Positions 1-7,384 of a DNA stretch of 18,209 nt are shown here, in pieces; the stretch's first letter is position 1, and each line of letters opens with the position of its first letter. The notes under the pieces are model-generated. The model was not told the DNA's origin. It saw only the letters and a list, made by a program, of their open reading frames with translations, and made no database searches. The DNA is from Clostridia bacterium (lineage in GTDB: Bacteria > Bacillota > Sulfobacillia > SLMV01): contig SLGS01000075.1 in the NCBI GenBank assembly GCA_007136565.1, forward strand, positions 1-18,209. The letters run 5' to 3'. The translations under genes and the position numbers were made by a program.

Positions 1-20
1 CCTCACCCTTTCCAAGGATG

Positions 21-32
21 CCCCCCGGGGGG
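21..32. other. GC palindrome after NifX-family gene
   Basis: Six C followed by six G form a perfect 12-base palindrome a few bases past the stop of the minus-strand NifX-family gene. It has no loop and no T-tract, so a terminator role is only a guess. The window ends too close by to see more. Confidence 0.2.
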
Positions 33-36
33 TGCA

Positions 37-369
37 CTAGTGTTCGCAAAGATCTTCTCCGGCTTGCAGGTTGCCCTCGGCGTAGTGCAGCAGGCACTCG
101 TCCACGGTTCCCCGGGCCCCGACAATATAGCCGATGCCGGCTTCGTCGAAGAGTCTTTGGGCCCTCGATCCCATTCCCCCGGATACGATTACGTCCACTC
201 CCAGCTCCGCTAGGTACCTGGGTAGCACCCCGGGTTGGTGTCCGGGGTTTGGCACCGTCTCGATCTCGGTGACTTGACCGTCTCGTACCGTCGCCAGCGT
301 GTACTGCGGGCAGCGGCCGAAATGGGGTGCAACATCACCGGCCTGAGTCGCAACGGCAACCCTCATCAT
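37..369 (-). CDS. NifX/NifB-family (dinitrogenase Fe-Mo cofactor-like) protein, 110 aa
   Basis: Small soluble protein of the dinitrogenase iron-molybdenum cofactor family (NifX/NifY/NifB C-terminal/MTH1175 fold). Known members bind iron-sulfur or FeMo-co-type clusters; most members in non-nif contexts have no proven role. Seen: an RVAVAT strand at the N terminus, the HFGRCPQY motif (residues 16-23) typical of the family, a GVDVIVSGGMGSRA segment in the middle, and cysteines at 20, about 92 and 108 that could bind metal. The length is normal for a single-domain member. The start ATG at 369 follows AAAGGA, which overlaps the stop of the upstream paralogue; the gap is 11 bases, so the two are surely co-transcribed. 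The second ATG (366) is an equally possible start. No nif structural genes are visible, so a nitrogenase role is not implied. Confidence 0.85.
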   Translation of the reverse strand: MMRVAVATQAGDVAPHFGRCPQYTLATVRDGQVTEIETVPNPGHQPGVLPRYLAELGVDVIVSGGMGSRAQRLFDEAGIGYIVGARGTVDECLLHYAEGNLQAGEDLCEH

Positions 370-380
370 CCATCATCCTT

Positions 381-806
381 TCAGGAACGCCTTCTACCTC
401 CGCCGGCTCCACCCCGACGCCCGAAACCCGGTCCATCGGGTCCTCGAAGACCGCTCTTTTGGTCCACGCTGGGGCCGTCCACGCGGGATAGTCGGCCCTC
501 CTGGAAGGCTTCCAGGTTGTCGCGGGCCGTTTCCCCTCCGAGGGCGTATACGACGATGCCAGCGGCCGCCAGGGCTCCGCTGGCCTTGGGGCCCACGTTG
601 CCCGTGATCACCGCTTCCACTCCCTTCCTGGAGAGGAACTCGGCGGATCCGATGCCGGCGCCGCTTCCGGCCGCTACGTTGACATTCTCCTCGGATTCTA
701 CCTCCCAGGTTTCCGTCTCCACGGTGATGAAATAGGGTGCGCGTCCGAACCGATCGTCCATGGGTGAGTCCAGGCCGGGGCCGCGAGTAGTGAGCGCAAC
801 TTTCAT
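381..806 (-). CDS. NifX/NifB-family protein with Gly/Arg-rich tail, 141 aa
   Basis: Paralogue of the downstream gene and first gene of the pair. Residues 1 to about 105 form the NifX/NifB-family domain: an MKVALTT strand, DSPMDDRFGRAPYF (the family's FGRAP motif), AVITGNVGPKA in the middle. After that comes a tail of about 35 residues, low in complexity and rich in Gly, Arg and Pro, ending GRRGGAGGGRRRS. Such Gly-rich tails are common in family members from anaerobes. The frame stays open up to a GTG at 815, but GGAGG at 815-819 overlaps that codon, so translation must begin at ATG 809 or, with better 8-base spacing, ATG 806. A promoter and a Fur-like box lie directly upstream, which suggests control by iron or another metal for both genes. 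Function beyond cluster or metal binding is unknown. Confidence 0.85.
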   Translation of the reverse strand: MKVALTTRGPGLDSPMDDRFGRAPYFITVETETWEVESEENVNVAAGSGAGIGSAEFLSRKGVEAVITGNVGPKASGALAAAGIVVYALGGETARDNLEAFQEGRLSRVDGPSVDQKSGLRGPDGPGFGRRGGAGGGRRRS

Positions 807-814
807 CATCAACA

Positions 815-819
815 CCTCC
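815..819 (-). promoter_or_regulatory. RBS deciding the NifX-family start
   Basis: GGAGG on the minus strand lies 5 bases before ATG 809 and 8 bases before ATG 806. It touches the upstream GTG at 815, ruling that codon out as the start. Confidence 0.8.
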
Positions 820-838
820 GTAAATGAGAATCATTACC
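820..838 (-). promoter_or_regulatory. Fur-family box over the NifX-pair leader
   Basis: The 19 bases match the classical Fur box (GATAATGATAATCATTATC) at 15 positions, and the core AATGAGAATCATT keeps the central dyad. Against the Bacillus 7-1-7 form the match is 12 of 15. The box sits between the promoter -10 element and the ribosome binding site, about +1 to +20 of the transcript, where a bound repressor would block transcription. Fur, Zur and PerR sites look alike, so the metal is not fixed by sequence alone. Confidence 0.65.
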
Positions 839-845
839 TACCTGA

Positions 846-874
846 ATCATGCCAGGATTATGAACTTATGTCAA
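846..874 (-). promoter_or_regulatory. Sigma-70/A-type promoter of the NifX-family pair
   Basis: A perfect -35 TTGACA (869-874, minus strand) is followed after exactly 17 bases by CATGAT (846-851), a four-of-six -10 match. Predicted transcription starts near 839-840, directly in front of the Fur-like box. The local AT content is high for this GC-rich window. Confidence 0.7.
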
Positions 875-998
875 TAAAGATGGGGGATATAAGCTATGGC
901 GAATGTGCCCGCGCTCGGGTATCGCCACCGGCGCGGGAAGTGGCCGATGCCGGGTAGGTGCGCCGGGGATGGATCGTTACGATGGGAGGTGGGGAGTC

Positions 999-1033
999 GG
1001 GGCGGACACCCCGTGTCGCGGGATGTCCACCCC
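999..1033 (-). terminator. Strong hairpin after phosphodiester-glycosidase gene
   Basis: Two 15-base arms (999-1013 and 1019-1033) flank a 5-base loop, beginning 20 bases past the stop codon of the minus-strand gene. Two positions that would be C-A mismatches in plus-strand RNA become G-U pairs in minus-strand RNA, so the full stem forms only in the transcript of the upstream gene. There is no U-tract after it, so it may be a non-canonical terminator or a 3'-end stabiliser. Confidence 0.55.
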
Positions 1034-1053
1034 GGGAGTTAACGTGGGGGACT

Positions 1054-3645
1054 TCAGTTCAGGTTGAGCCAGACGCAATCCACCGCGCCGGTCTCCGGGT
1101 GCAGCGAATAATCGACTTCGGCACCGAACCCCAGTTCGCCTATGGCGCGAAAGGGGAGGTAGGTGCGCCCGTCGACTATGACGGGTGATACGTCCAGGGC
1201 GTGGGTTATCTGGGCCCCGGTGTACCGATTCGCCACGGTCAATTCCCTTTGGCCGATCTCGATGTATATCACGATGTCATCTGCGGTCAGCGTGACGGTT
1301 TGCGTTGCCCCGGTATCCGGGTTGGACGTCCATCCGGCCCGGGCACCGAAAGCCTCGGCGATGTATCGGACGGGTATGAGGGTCCTACCCGATTGAATGA
1401 AGGGTGCTGCGTCCATGGTGGCCGCCTGCCCCCGGATGGAATAGGCCGTTGACCCGATCCACATCCGGACGTCCGCCAATTCCTCGGTGGCATCCTCTTC
1501 CAGTCCCTTGATCATCTCGATCTGATCGATGTAGATCGCACCGGACCTGGGTGCATCCTCGGCGATGACACCTTCTTCGCGCAAGAGGTATATGCTGGAG
1601 AGTGTCAAAGGTTGCGGCCAACCCGGGTCTATGGCGCCGGACACCCGCACCCATCCTTGCCAATCGATGGATTCGGACAGGACCACGTGCCGGGATCGCC
1701 CACCCGCATCCACTATCTCGCCGCGCAGTTCATAGCCGCTGGCATCACCCATGATGTAGGCGGATACACCGACATTGTTCTCACCCATGGATATTTGACC
1801 GGATCCCAACTGACCGTAGGCAATCATGGTCGCGGCCTCGCCCGAGAAGTCGTATGCGAGTCTACCCGATCTCTCGCCACGGAAGCTGTAGGCGGGATCG
1901 GTGATGATCTCGAAGCTACCCCCGAGGCCCTCGGGATAGCTTCTGAAGCTCGCCGTTTGCCATTCCCGGAAGGTGAAGAAGGGTTCGCGACGCCCACCTA
2001 TCCTGATGGGGACCTCCTTCGTGTGCCCGTCGATGTCCGCGGTGAGGGTTCCGAAGCCTTCCACGTCGGGCGCGTGGTAGACGTTACCCTCGATTCGCCC
2101 GAAGTCGGTACTCCAGCTTACGGTGTCGGGGCCGGCGTCCAAGGTGACCCCGGTATTGGTGACGACCCTGGCCGAGAGGCGTACGCTTTGCCCCGAGAGC
2201 ATTCGAAGGTCCCGGGGAGTGACCAGGATGTCCTGGATGTCCTCGCCGCCGAAGATTTTCACCGAGAAGTTCCTGTCGACGCTACCCAGCGATGCCCTCA
2301 CCAGGATTTCCCCCGGCGAACGGGCCGAGAGCGTGTTCCCCTCGAAGCCGGCGATGGACGGATCGGATACTTCCCAGCGGACATCGCCGGTTCCCACCCT
2401 CACGGGGAGGTAATTGGCGTCGTGGGCGGTGACCCTGTAGGTGACTTCCGTCCCGGCCAGCATGCCGGTGGGTCCGTCGACGAGGATGGTGTCCGGCGCC
2501 GAGGGCCTGGCCACGTTGTATATTCCCAGGGCGTTGGGCACGGACCTCTCGAAACCGGAGCCGGGTGTGCTCGCGAGGACGGGGTCGAACTCGCCCGGAT
2601 AGCGAACGGCCATGGAGGTGGAACCCCCGCCATCGAGGTTGAGCGCGCGGTGGGATCCGGTGCGACTCATGAATTCCGCCAACTCTCCCATGGTTAGTCC
2701 GGCCACCGAGGGCGTGCCGTCGACGGTGACCAATCGCAGGATCCGACCCTCGGGATCGATCCCCAGGGCGGATCGGGATGCCCGGGTCGCACCCGGGGAG
2801 GAGAGGGAGGAAAGGGGTCGACCTTCGTCGACGATGAGGGAGTGGCCGCCGACGGCCGTTTCGACCCGCATCGATGTCGAAAGCCCCGCTTCGTGGTGGA
2901 AGTGAGAGCCCGCGCGGGCGACGCCCCGGAGGAACTCTCCCCCGGAACCCTCGCCGACGAGCGCGTAACCCCCGGGTGGAATGTGGACGGAGCCGGTGGT
3001 TACATCCACCGTAGATACCAGGGAGCCGGAAACAGTGGCGGCCACCACGGGCCCGGTGAAGAAACTCGCCGAGACCTCGGTTCCCCAGTTGCCGTCGTAG
3101 AGGAAGAGACCGCCGTCGCTACCGACGTAGGTCTGGTTGTACCCGGCCAGGGGATGGCTCACCCCGCCCAGGTGGACACGGCCTGCAAAGGGCCAGTAGC
3201 GGATGTGTGCCCTGCCGGAATCGTCGATCCCGAAGGCCCGGGAGTAGGCGTTGGACGTGGGCGAGGAGAGCAGGGTCCCTCTCTCCACGTGCGGGCCGAA
3301 GGGCGCCGCCGGTCGAGTCAGGTGAAACAGGTCGGCGTTTACGGCGGCCACGGCGTCGGTGGTCGACGCCATGGCCCGGACCGTCTGCCGGTTGTTGAAG
3401 CCATTGGAAGGACTGATGGCCCGCACTTCGACGTGGGGGTTTTCGAGGTCCACCACCAATAGGCGGGCGGTCAGTGCGCCGCCCCCGACCTCGAGCCTGT
3501 AGCGATAAAGGTCCATGCCGGGGCCGATCCTTTGTTCGTCGATCAACCGGTACCCCAGGGCCGAAACCTGGCCCGTGCCCGCAAAGAGATAGAAGAGTAT
3601 AGCCACGATGGATATCGAGACAAGAAACCTGCGATATGTACTCAA
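1054..3645 (-). CDS. Secreted phosphodiester glycosidase (NAGPA-like) with Ig-like and copper-amine-oxidase-N domains, 863 aa
   Basis: Exported multidomain protein. Residues 1-29 are a signal peptide (MSTYRRF, hydrophobic core, cleavage near VSA). Residues about 30-380 are an NAGPA/phosphodiester-glycosidase domain; the diagnostic NLDGGGSTSMA is at 336-346 and AVNADLF near 101-107. In the family this domain removes GlcNAc from phosphodiester-linked sugars; bacterial substrates are mostly unknown, often cell-wall glycopolymers. Residues about 383-470 and 470-550 look like two Ig-like (BIG2-type) modules, about 555-715 like a jelly-roll carbohydrate-binding module, and 727-860 is a copper-amine-oxidase N-terminal domain, common in Bacillota surface proteins. 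The frame opens at ATG 3669, but that codon has no ribosome site; GGAGG at 3653-3657 lies 7 bases before TTG 3645, giving a clean signal peptide. The gene lies 80 bases after the lipoprotein gene, possibly in the same transcript. Confidence 0.85.
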   Translation of the reverse strand: MSTYRRFLVSISIVAILFYLFAGTGQVSALGYRLIDEQRIGPGMDLYRYRLEVGGGALTARLLVVDLENPHVEVRAISPSNGFNNRQTVRAMASTTDAVAAVNADLFHLTRPAAPFGPHVERGTLLSSPTSNAYSRAFGIDDSGRAHIRYWPFAGRVHLGGVSHPLAGYNQTYVGSDGGLFLYDGNWGTEVSASFFTGPVVAATVSGSLVSTVDVTTGSVHIPPGGYALVGEGSGGEFLRGVARAGSHFHHEAGLSTSMRVETAVGGHSLIVDEGRPLSSLSSPGATRASRSALGIDPEGRILRLVTVDGTPSVAGLTMGELAEFMSRTGSHRALNLDGGGSTSMAVRYPGEFDPVLASTPGSGFERSVPNALGIYNVARPSAPDTILVDGPTGMLAGTEVTYRVTAHDANYLPVRVGTGDVRWEVSDPSIAGFEGNTLSARSPGEILVRASLGSVDRNFSVKIFGGEDIQDILVTPRDLRMLSGQSVRLSARVVTNTGVTLDAGPDTVSWSTDFGRIEGNVYHAPDVEGFGTLTADIDGHTKEVPIRIGGRREPFFTFREWQTASFRSYPEGLGGSFEIITDPAYSFRGERSGRLAYDFSGEAATMIAYGQLGSGQISMGENNVGVSAYIMGDASGYELRGEIVDAGGRSRHVVLSESIDWQGWVRVSGAIDPGWPQPLTLSSIYLLREEGVIAEDAPRSGAIYIDQIEMIKGLEEDATEELADVRMWIGSTAYSIRGQAATMDAAPFIQSGRTLIPVRYIAEAFGARAGWTSNPDTGATQTVTLTADDIVIYIEIGQRELTVANRYTGAQITHALDVSPVIVDGRTYLPFRAIGELGFGAEVDYSLHPETGAVDCVWLNLN

Positions 3646-3652
3646 TTCACAT

Positions 3653-3657
3653 CCTCC
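3653..3657 (-). promoter_or_regulatory. RBS selecting a TTG start
   Basis: GGAGG lies 7 bases before TTG 3645 and inside the coding stretch that an ATG 3669 start would use. No ribosome site precedes that ATG. This argues for the TTG start. Confidence 0.75.
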
Positions 3658-3725
3658 GCTCGAGCGCATGGCCGGGTTATCGGTTCATCCCGGGGCGTCC
3701 TCGCGGTTCGCCCCGGGGCAGGTGG

Positions 3726-4445
3726 TCAGTGGTCGGGGAAATACCATTGCATGGAATCCAGCACAGCGTCGAATCGGGCCGAGGCGCCGTCGCCGAATTC
3801 CACCGGCATGTGCCGGACGATGGAAAGGGGCCTGGCCCCGGCGTTACCGAAGCTGGCGCTTCCCACGTAGTGCGTATCGCCCGGGGCTTCGAAGACCAGG
3901 TGAGCGACGGCCCACTCGGGTGCGCCCTCGGTCGTTTCATCGATCTCGTACCCGGCTTGGGCGTATTCTGCCGACACTTCCTGGACGGCTTCCTCGATGA
4001 TTTCGGCGTCGGGCCCGAGGCGTATGGATAGGTATACATCCTCGCGGAAATTGCCCCCGAAGACCGAGTGGATCTTGAGCAGGTCCTCCTCGCCGTTGGG
4101 TGCAATCCTCACTTCCAGGTCCTCGGGTACGTAGAAGACGAGACCCATGGAGGGAAGGTGGTGGCGGATGTAATTCATGGGTTCCTCCATGCCCTCGATG
4201 GCGATGGTGCCCTCGCGCCTGTCGGGACCGTCGGGTTCTTCGGAGCCGGTGATCTCGCCGGGAAGATGGTGGTCAATGTCCCCCGGATCCGGATCGCCGG
4301 CGGGGTCTGTGGGCTCCTCTTCGGGCGGATCCTCGGGTTCCCCCGGCGGATCCCCTTCGACCGCCTCGGGTCCGCACGCCAGCGCCACGAAGAGCGCCAG
4401 GGTCAACATTGCGATCAATACTAGTATATATCTTCGGTTACTCAC
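3726..4445 (-). CDS. Acidic lipoprotein of unknown function, 239 aa
   Basis: Not recognised as a named family. The N terminus is MSNRRY plus a hydrophobic stretch ending LFVALAC; Cys24 is a plausible lipidation site, although Ala at -3 makes it an imperfect lipobox. Residues 25 to about 85 are a linker very rich in Pro, Glu, Asp and Gly, as expected for a tether that holds the domain off the membrane. Residues about 90-239 form a globular domain (starting near MNYIRHHLPSMG, ending DSMQWYFPDH) that reads like a small alpha/beta domain; similar unassigned domains occur in secreted Clostridia proteins. The start is GTG 4445 behind a G-rich ribosome site. It lies 112 bases after the kinase gene and 80 bases before the glycosidase gene, so it could be an envelope sensor partner or simply a surface protein; this is inference. 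Confidence 0.75.
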   Translation of the reverse strand: MSNRRYILVLIAMLTLALFVALACGPEAVEGDPPGEPEDPPEEEPTDPAGDPDPGDIDHHLPGEITGSEEPDGPDRREGTIAIEGMEEPMNYIRHHLPSMGLVFYVPEDLEVRIAPNGEEDLLKIHSVFGGNFREDVYLSIRLGPDAEIIEEAVQEVSAEYAQAGYEIDETTEGAPEWAVAHLVFEAPGDTHYVGSASFGNAGARPLSIVRHMPVEFGDGASARFDAVLDSMQWYFPDH

Positions 4446-4557
4446 TGGATTCCCCCCGCAATTTTAGTTGATGAATTGACACATCCCGTATGGACGTCCT
4501 CGGAGGGGGAGAGTTCCCGGGCGGGGCCCACGATTTTTCTCCGGCGCGCGGGGAACC

Positions 4558-5718
4558 TCAATTCCGGGTCGAGCGGGCGGCGGGGGAAGTCCCGGGCGTG
4601 GTCTTCGGGAAGGTGGCCGTAATCCGGGTGCCCTCGCCGGGTGTGGCACTGATTTGGAGTGAGCCGTCGCTTCTCCTGGCCCGGGTGATCATGTTGTCCA
4701 ATCCGAAGCCGGACCCGCCTTCGGGGATTTCGAAGCCGACGCCGTCGTCCGCCACCACGAGGCGAATCGCATCACCCTCGGCCCGAAGAGATACCTTTAG
4801 GCCGCAGGCCCGGGCGTGGCGTTCCACGTTGGCCATGGCTTCCTGGGCTATACGGTATACCGCCATCTCCGCCTCGGGCGTGAGACCGCCGGGATAGTCG
4901 ATCCGGGTCTCGAGCTCCAGTCCGGCCCGGCGAGCCACCAGGTCCGCGGCGAGCCGGACGGCCTCGGCCAGTCCGCGGTCCTCCAGGGAGGAGGGAGTGA
5001 GTTCGCGGACCATCCGGCGCAGCTCGTCCAAGGTGCCCTCGGCCGTCTCCTCCAGGTGATCCAGGATTTCCCGACCCCGGGGGTCGTCGCCGACGATGCT
5101 CCCGAGGGATCGAAGGGAGAAGACTATACCGTGAACCCCTTGGGATATCGAGTCGTGGATCTCCCTCGCCATCCGGTTCCGCTCCTCGGATACCACCAGG
5201 TTGCGGGCGGTCTCCCTGAGCAACTCCTCGCGCCGGTTGATCTCGGCCAGGTGGCGGTTTTCCATCTCGAGCATTTCCACCCGTCGCCGCACCAGTTCGC
5301 CGCGAAAGCTGGATACCGCGACCACGGCGCCGAAGGCGGTTCCCAGGCCGGCGCCCCAGAGGATGAACCTCTGTATATAGGGGTCGGGGGATATTATCCC
5401 CAGCAGGGTGGCCGCCGCCACGAGAGTGAGGGTGAGGATCGCCACCGCGGCGAAGCTCATCACCGCCCTCGCGGCCTCGGGGAAGCCCCGGTGTTCCAGG
5501 TGGGCGTCGAGGTGGCTGCCGCCGAACCCCGCCAGGCCGGAGAAGCCCCCGGCGACGGCCGCCGCCCCGAGGACCGCGGTGACGGGGGAAACCGGCAAAT
5601 CCTGGGTGCTCACGAAGAAGAGGGAGGCGATGAGCCCGAAAAGGGCTCCCGCCGCGGCGCTCCTGACGAAGGATTCCCCGTGCGCCGACTTCGCCTTGCC
5701 CTCGCCGTTGGCCCTCAT
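4558..5718 (-). CDS. Sensor histidine kinase, LiaS/NarX type (HisKA_3), 386 aa
   Basis: Membrane sensor kinase partner of the response regulator just upstream. Four hydrophobic segments (about 20-37, 44-66, 86-109, 117-137) form a compact N-terminal membrane sensor with almost no extracellular domain, as in intramembrane-sensing kinases for envelope stress. A charged coiled coil follows (about 140-175). The HisKA_3 dimerisation helix carries EERNRMAREIHDSISQGVHG, with His188 the likely phosphorylated residue. The HATPase_c domain shows the N box EAMANVERHA (293-302), G1 DDGVGF (324-329), G2 GFGLDNM (337-343) and GEGTRI near the end. Start ATG 5718 overlaps the regulator stop in an ATGA, so the two are translationally coupled. 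The ABC transporter in the same operon is its probable target. Confidence 0.93.
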   Translation of the reverse strand: MRANGEGKAKSAHGESFVRSAAAGALFGLIASLFFVSTQDLPVSPVTAVLGAAAVAGGFSGLAGFGGSHLDAHLEHRGFPEAARAVMSFAAVAILTLTLVAAATLLGIISPDPYIQRFILWGAGLGTAFGAVVAVSSFRGELVRRRVEMLEMENRHLAEINRREELLRETARNLVVSEERNRMAREIHDSISQGVHGIVFSLRSLGSIVGDDPRGREILDHLEETAEGTLDELRRMVRELTPSSLEDRGLAEAVRLAADLVARRAGLELETRIDYPGGLTPEAEMAVYRIAQEAMANVERHARACGLKVSLRAEGDAIRLVVADDGVGFEIPEGGSGFGLDNMITRARRSDGSLQISATPGEGTRITATFPKTTPGTSPAARSTRN

Positions 5719-6389
5719 CGGGGATCCTCCCCGGGTACGAGGTTTTCGCGTATGGCCACCAGGGCCGCCTGAGTCCTGTTCTTGACCTCCAGCTTGGCCA
5801 TGATGTTGGCCACGTGCGTCTTGACCGTCTTCTCGCTGACCACCAATTCCCCGGCGATCTCCCGGTTCCCAAGGCCGCGGCTGAGCAGGGCCAGCACCTC
5901 CATCTCCCGCTCCGACAGGGGTTCCCGCGGGAAACCATCCCGTCGGTTTCGCCCCTCCGCGGGATCCACGTGCTCCAGCAACGCCTCCGTCGCCCTGGCG
6001 TCCAGGTAGCTTCCACCGGCGGCCACCGCGGAGATGGCAGCACCCAGTTCCTCGGGTCCGGCATCCTTGAGGATATACCCCGAGGCGCCGGCGGACAGGG
6101 CGCTCCTTATCTTGTCCCAGCCACCGAAGGAGGTGAGGATCAGGGTTTTCACCCCGGGATCGCGGGCGAGGAGTTCCCGCGTCGTCTCGATGCCGTCGAA
6201 TCCCGGCATCTGCAGGTCCAAGAGGACGACGTCCACCCGTCGCTCCCGCAGGAATTCTAGGGCCTCCGCCCCGGAGGCGACCTCACCGACCACCTCGAGG
6301 TCCGGTATCGTCTCCAGGTAGAACCTGACCCCGCGCCGAAAGAGCGGGTGATCATCGACTATGAGAATTTCAATTACCCCGGTGGACAC
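5715..6389 (-). CDS. NarL/LiaR-family response regulator, 224 aa
   Basis: Cytoplasmic DNA-binding regulator. Receiver domain about 5-122: acidic pocket VDDHP (11-15), phosphoacceptor Asp58 in VVLLDLQMPG, Thr86 and Lys108 at the expected switch positions. The LuxR-type helix-turn-helix occupies about 155-218 (PLSEREMEVL, NREIAGELVVSEKTVKTHV). Length is typical. Start GTG 6389 lies 9 bases after GGAGG; the product begins MSTGVIEILIVDD. It ends inside the start codon of the kinase gene. Predicted to be phosphorylated by that kinase and to bind near the operon's own promoter; the inverted repeat at 8370-8412 is a candidate site (inference). A 123-base gap separates it from the permease gene. Confidence 0.94.
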   Translation of the reverse strand: MSTGVIEILIVDDHPLFRRGVRFYLETIPDLEVVGEVASGAEALEFLRERRVDVVLLDLQMPGFDGIETTRELLARDPGVKTLILTSFGGWDKIRSALSAGASGYILKDAGPEELGAAISAVAAGGSYLDARATEALLEHVDPAEGRNRRDGFPREPLSEREMEVLALLSRGLGNREIAGELVVSEKTVKTHVANIMAKLEVKNRTQAALVAIRENLVPGEDPR

Positions 6390-6512
6390 GTGGGAGCGCC
6401 TCCGTTCCGCGGGGGCCCCGTCCCGGCATGGGAGCCGGGGCGAGGCCTCGCGATGAGCTATTCTCCATCATTCCCATCTCGCCGCGGCAATACCTGCCGC
6501 ACGCTTCCTCCA

Positions 6513-7328
6513 TCAGGATACCAAAAATATCGCGCCGATGGCGTAGGGTAGGAGGGCCAGCGCGGCCAGGGCCGGGTGCCCGCGGCGACCGCCGTTCTTG
6601 TCGTCCCAGGAGAAGAGGTACAGGGCCAGGCCGAAGGCGGCGATCCCCCCGGCGAAGAGGACTCCCGCGGCCGCGGCGGGGGAGTAGAGCGACTCCATCC
6701 CGAAGGCTCCCCCCAGGAACGCCTGCATGCCGTAGGTGGCCGGCAACAGGTGGGCGACGCGGGCGAAGGCATCGGGCAATATCTCCACGGGTATCATCAG
6801 GCCGCCGAGTATCATGGATGGAAGATAGATCAGCTGTTGCCAAAGGATCGCCACCTTGGAACCGGCGGATACGACGCCGATGAGCGAACCCAGTCCCGAC
6901 AGGGCAAAGGCCAGCAGTGCGGTGATGAGGACGAAGGTCCAGGGATCGGTGGGCGCGGGCGCGTCGAACAGCATCGGGGCCGTCAGGGTAATTACCGCGG
7001 CCACCAGGCCCGTGTGAACCGCCGTGGTGATGGCCGGCATGGCCAAAAGAGGTGCCGCCGAAAAACCGTGCACCCGGAAACTTCGCAGGATCCCGCCCTC
7101 GCGGGACTCTATGAGCGGGGTGGGCAGACCCATTATCGTCCCCGAGAGGATGGCGAAGGCCACCATGGCCGGTATCATTTGGTCTCCGAAGAATGGATTG
7201 ATCTGGGCCATCATGGTACCCACCAGGGCGTAAAAGCCCAGGGGCATCAGGTAATTCATCAAAAGCAGCGTCCGGTTTCTCATGCCCGCTAAGAATTCGA
7301 AGGAGTAATGCAGTGCAACGGTCTTCAT
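6513..7328 (-). CDS. ABC-2 type exporter permease, 271 aa
   Basis: Membrane subunit of an ABC exporter, paired with the ATPase encoded 56 bases upstream. About six hydrophobic segments are visible (near 22-40, 50-70, 100-120, 132-155, 165-185, 225-245), plus a C-terminal hydrophobic end. The region GTIMGLPTPLIESREGGILRSF is the coupling-helix pattern seen in ABC-2 (DrrB/YhfI-like) permeases. Start ATG 7328 follows AGGAGG with good spacing. Family members export drugs, lipids or antimicrobial peptides; the substrate cannot be read from sequence. Placement with a LiaRS-like pair suggests induction by envelope stress. Confidence 0.9.
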   Translation of the reverse strand: MKTVALHYSFEFLAGMRNRTLLLMNYLMPLGFYALVGTMMAQINPFFGDQMIPAMVAFAILSGTIMGLPTPLIESREGGILRSFRVHGFSAAPLLAMPAITTAVHTGLVAAVITLTAPMLFDAPAPTDPWTFVLITALLAFALSGLGSLIGVVSAGSKVAILWQQLIYLPSMILGGLMIPVEILPDAFARVAHLLPATYGMQAFLGGAFGMESLYSPAAAAGVLFAGGIAAFGLALYLFSWDDKNGGRRGHPALAALALLPYAIGAIFLVS

Positions 7329-7384
7329 CTTTCTCTACCTCCTCGGGTAAATCGGGATCCATTCTCGACTTCGGGCCGGTGGCG

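Noticed and set aside
37..806. Nitrogenase cofactor assembly operon
   Set aside because: Only NifX/NifB-family domains are present; no nifHDK, nifE, nifN or radical-SAM NifB domain is seen in the window.
394..834. 146-codon minus-strand frame over the first NifX-family gene
   Set aside because: Shifted frame of the real gene, Arg/Gly-rich with no recognisable domain and no ribosome site.
1612..2697. 361-codon plus-strand frame opposite the glycosidase gene
   Set aside because: Antisense shadow with no domain and no ribosome site.
4772..6064. 430-codon minus-strand frame over kinase and regulator
   Set aside because: Shadow frame; the true frames hold all kinase and receiver motifs.
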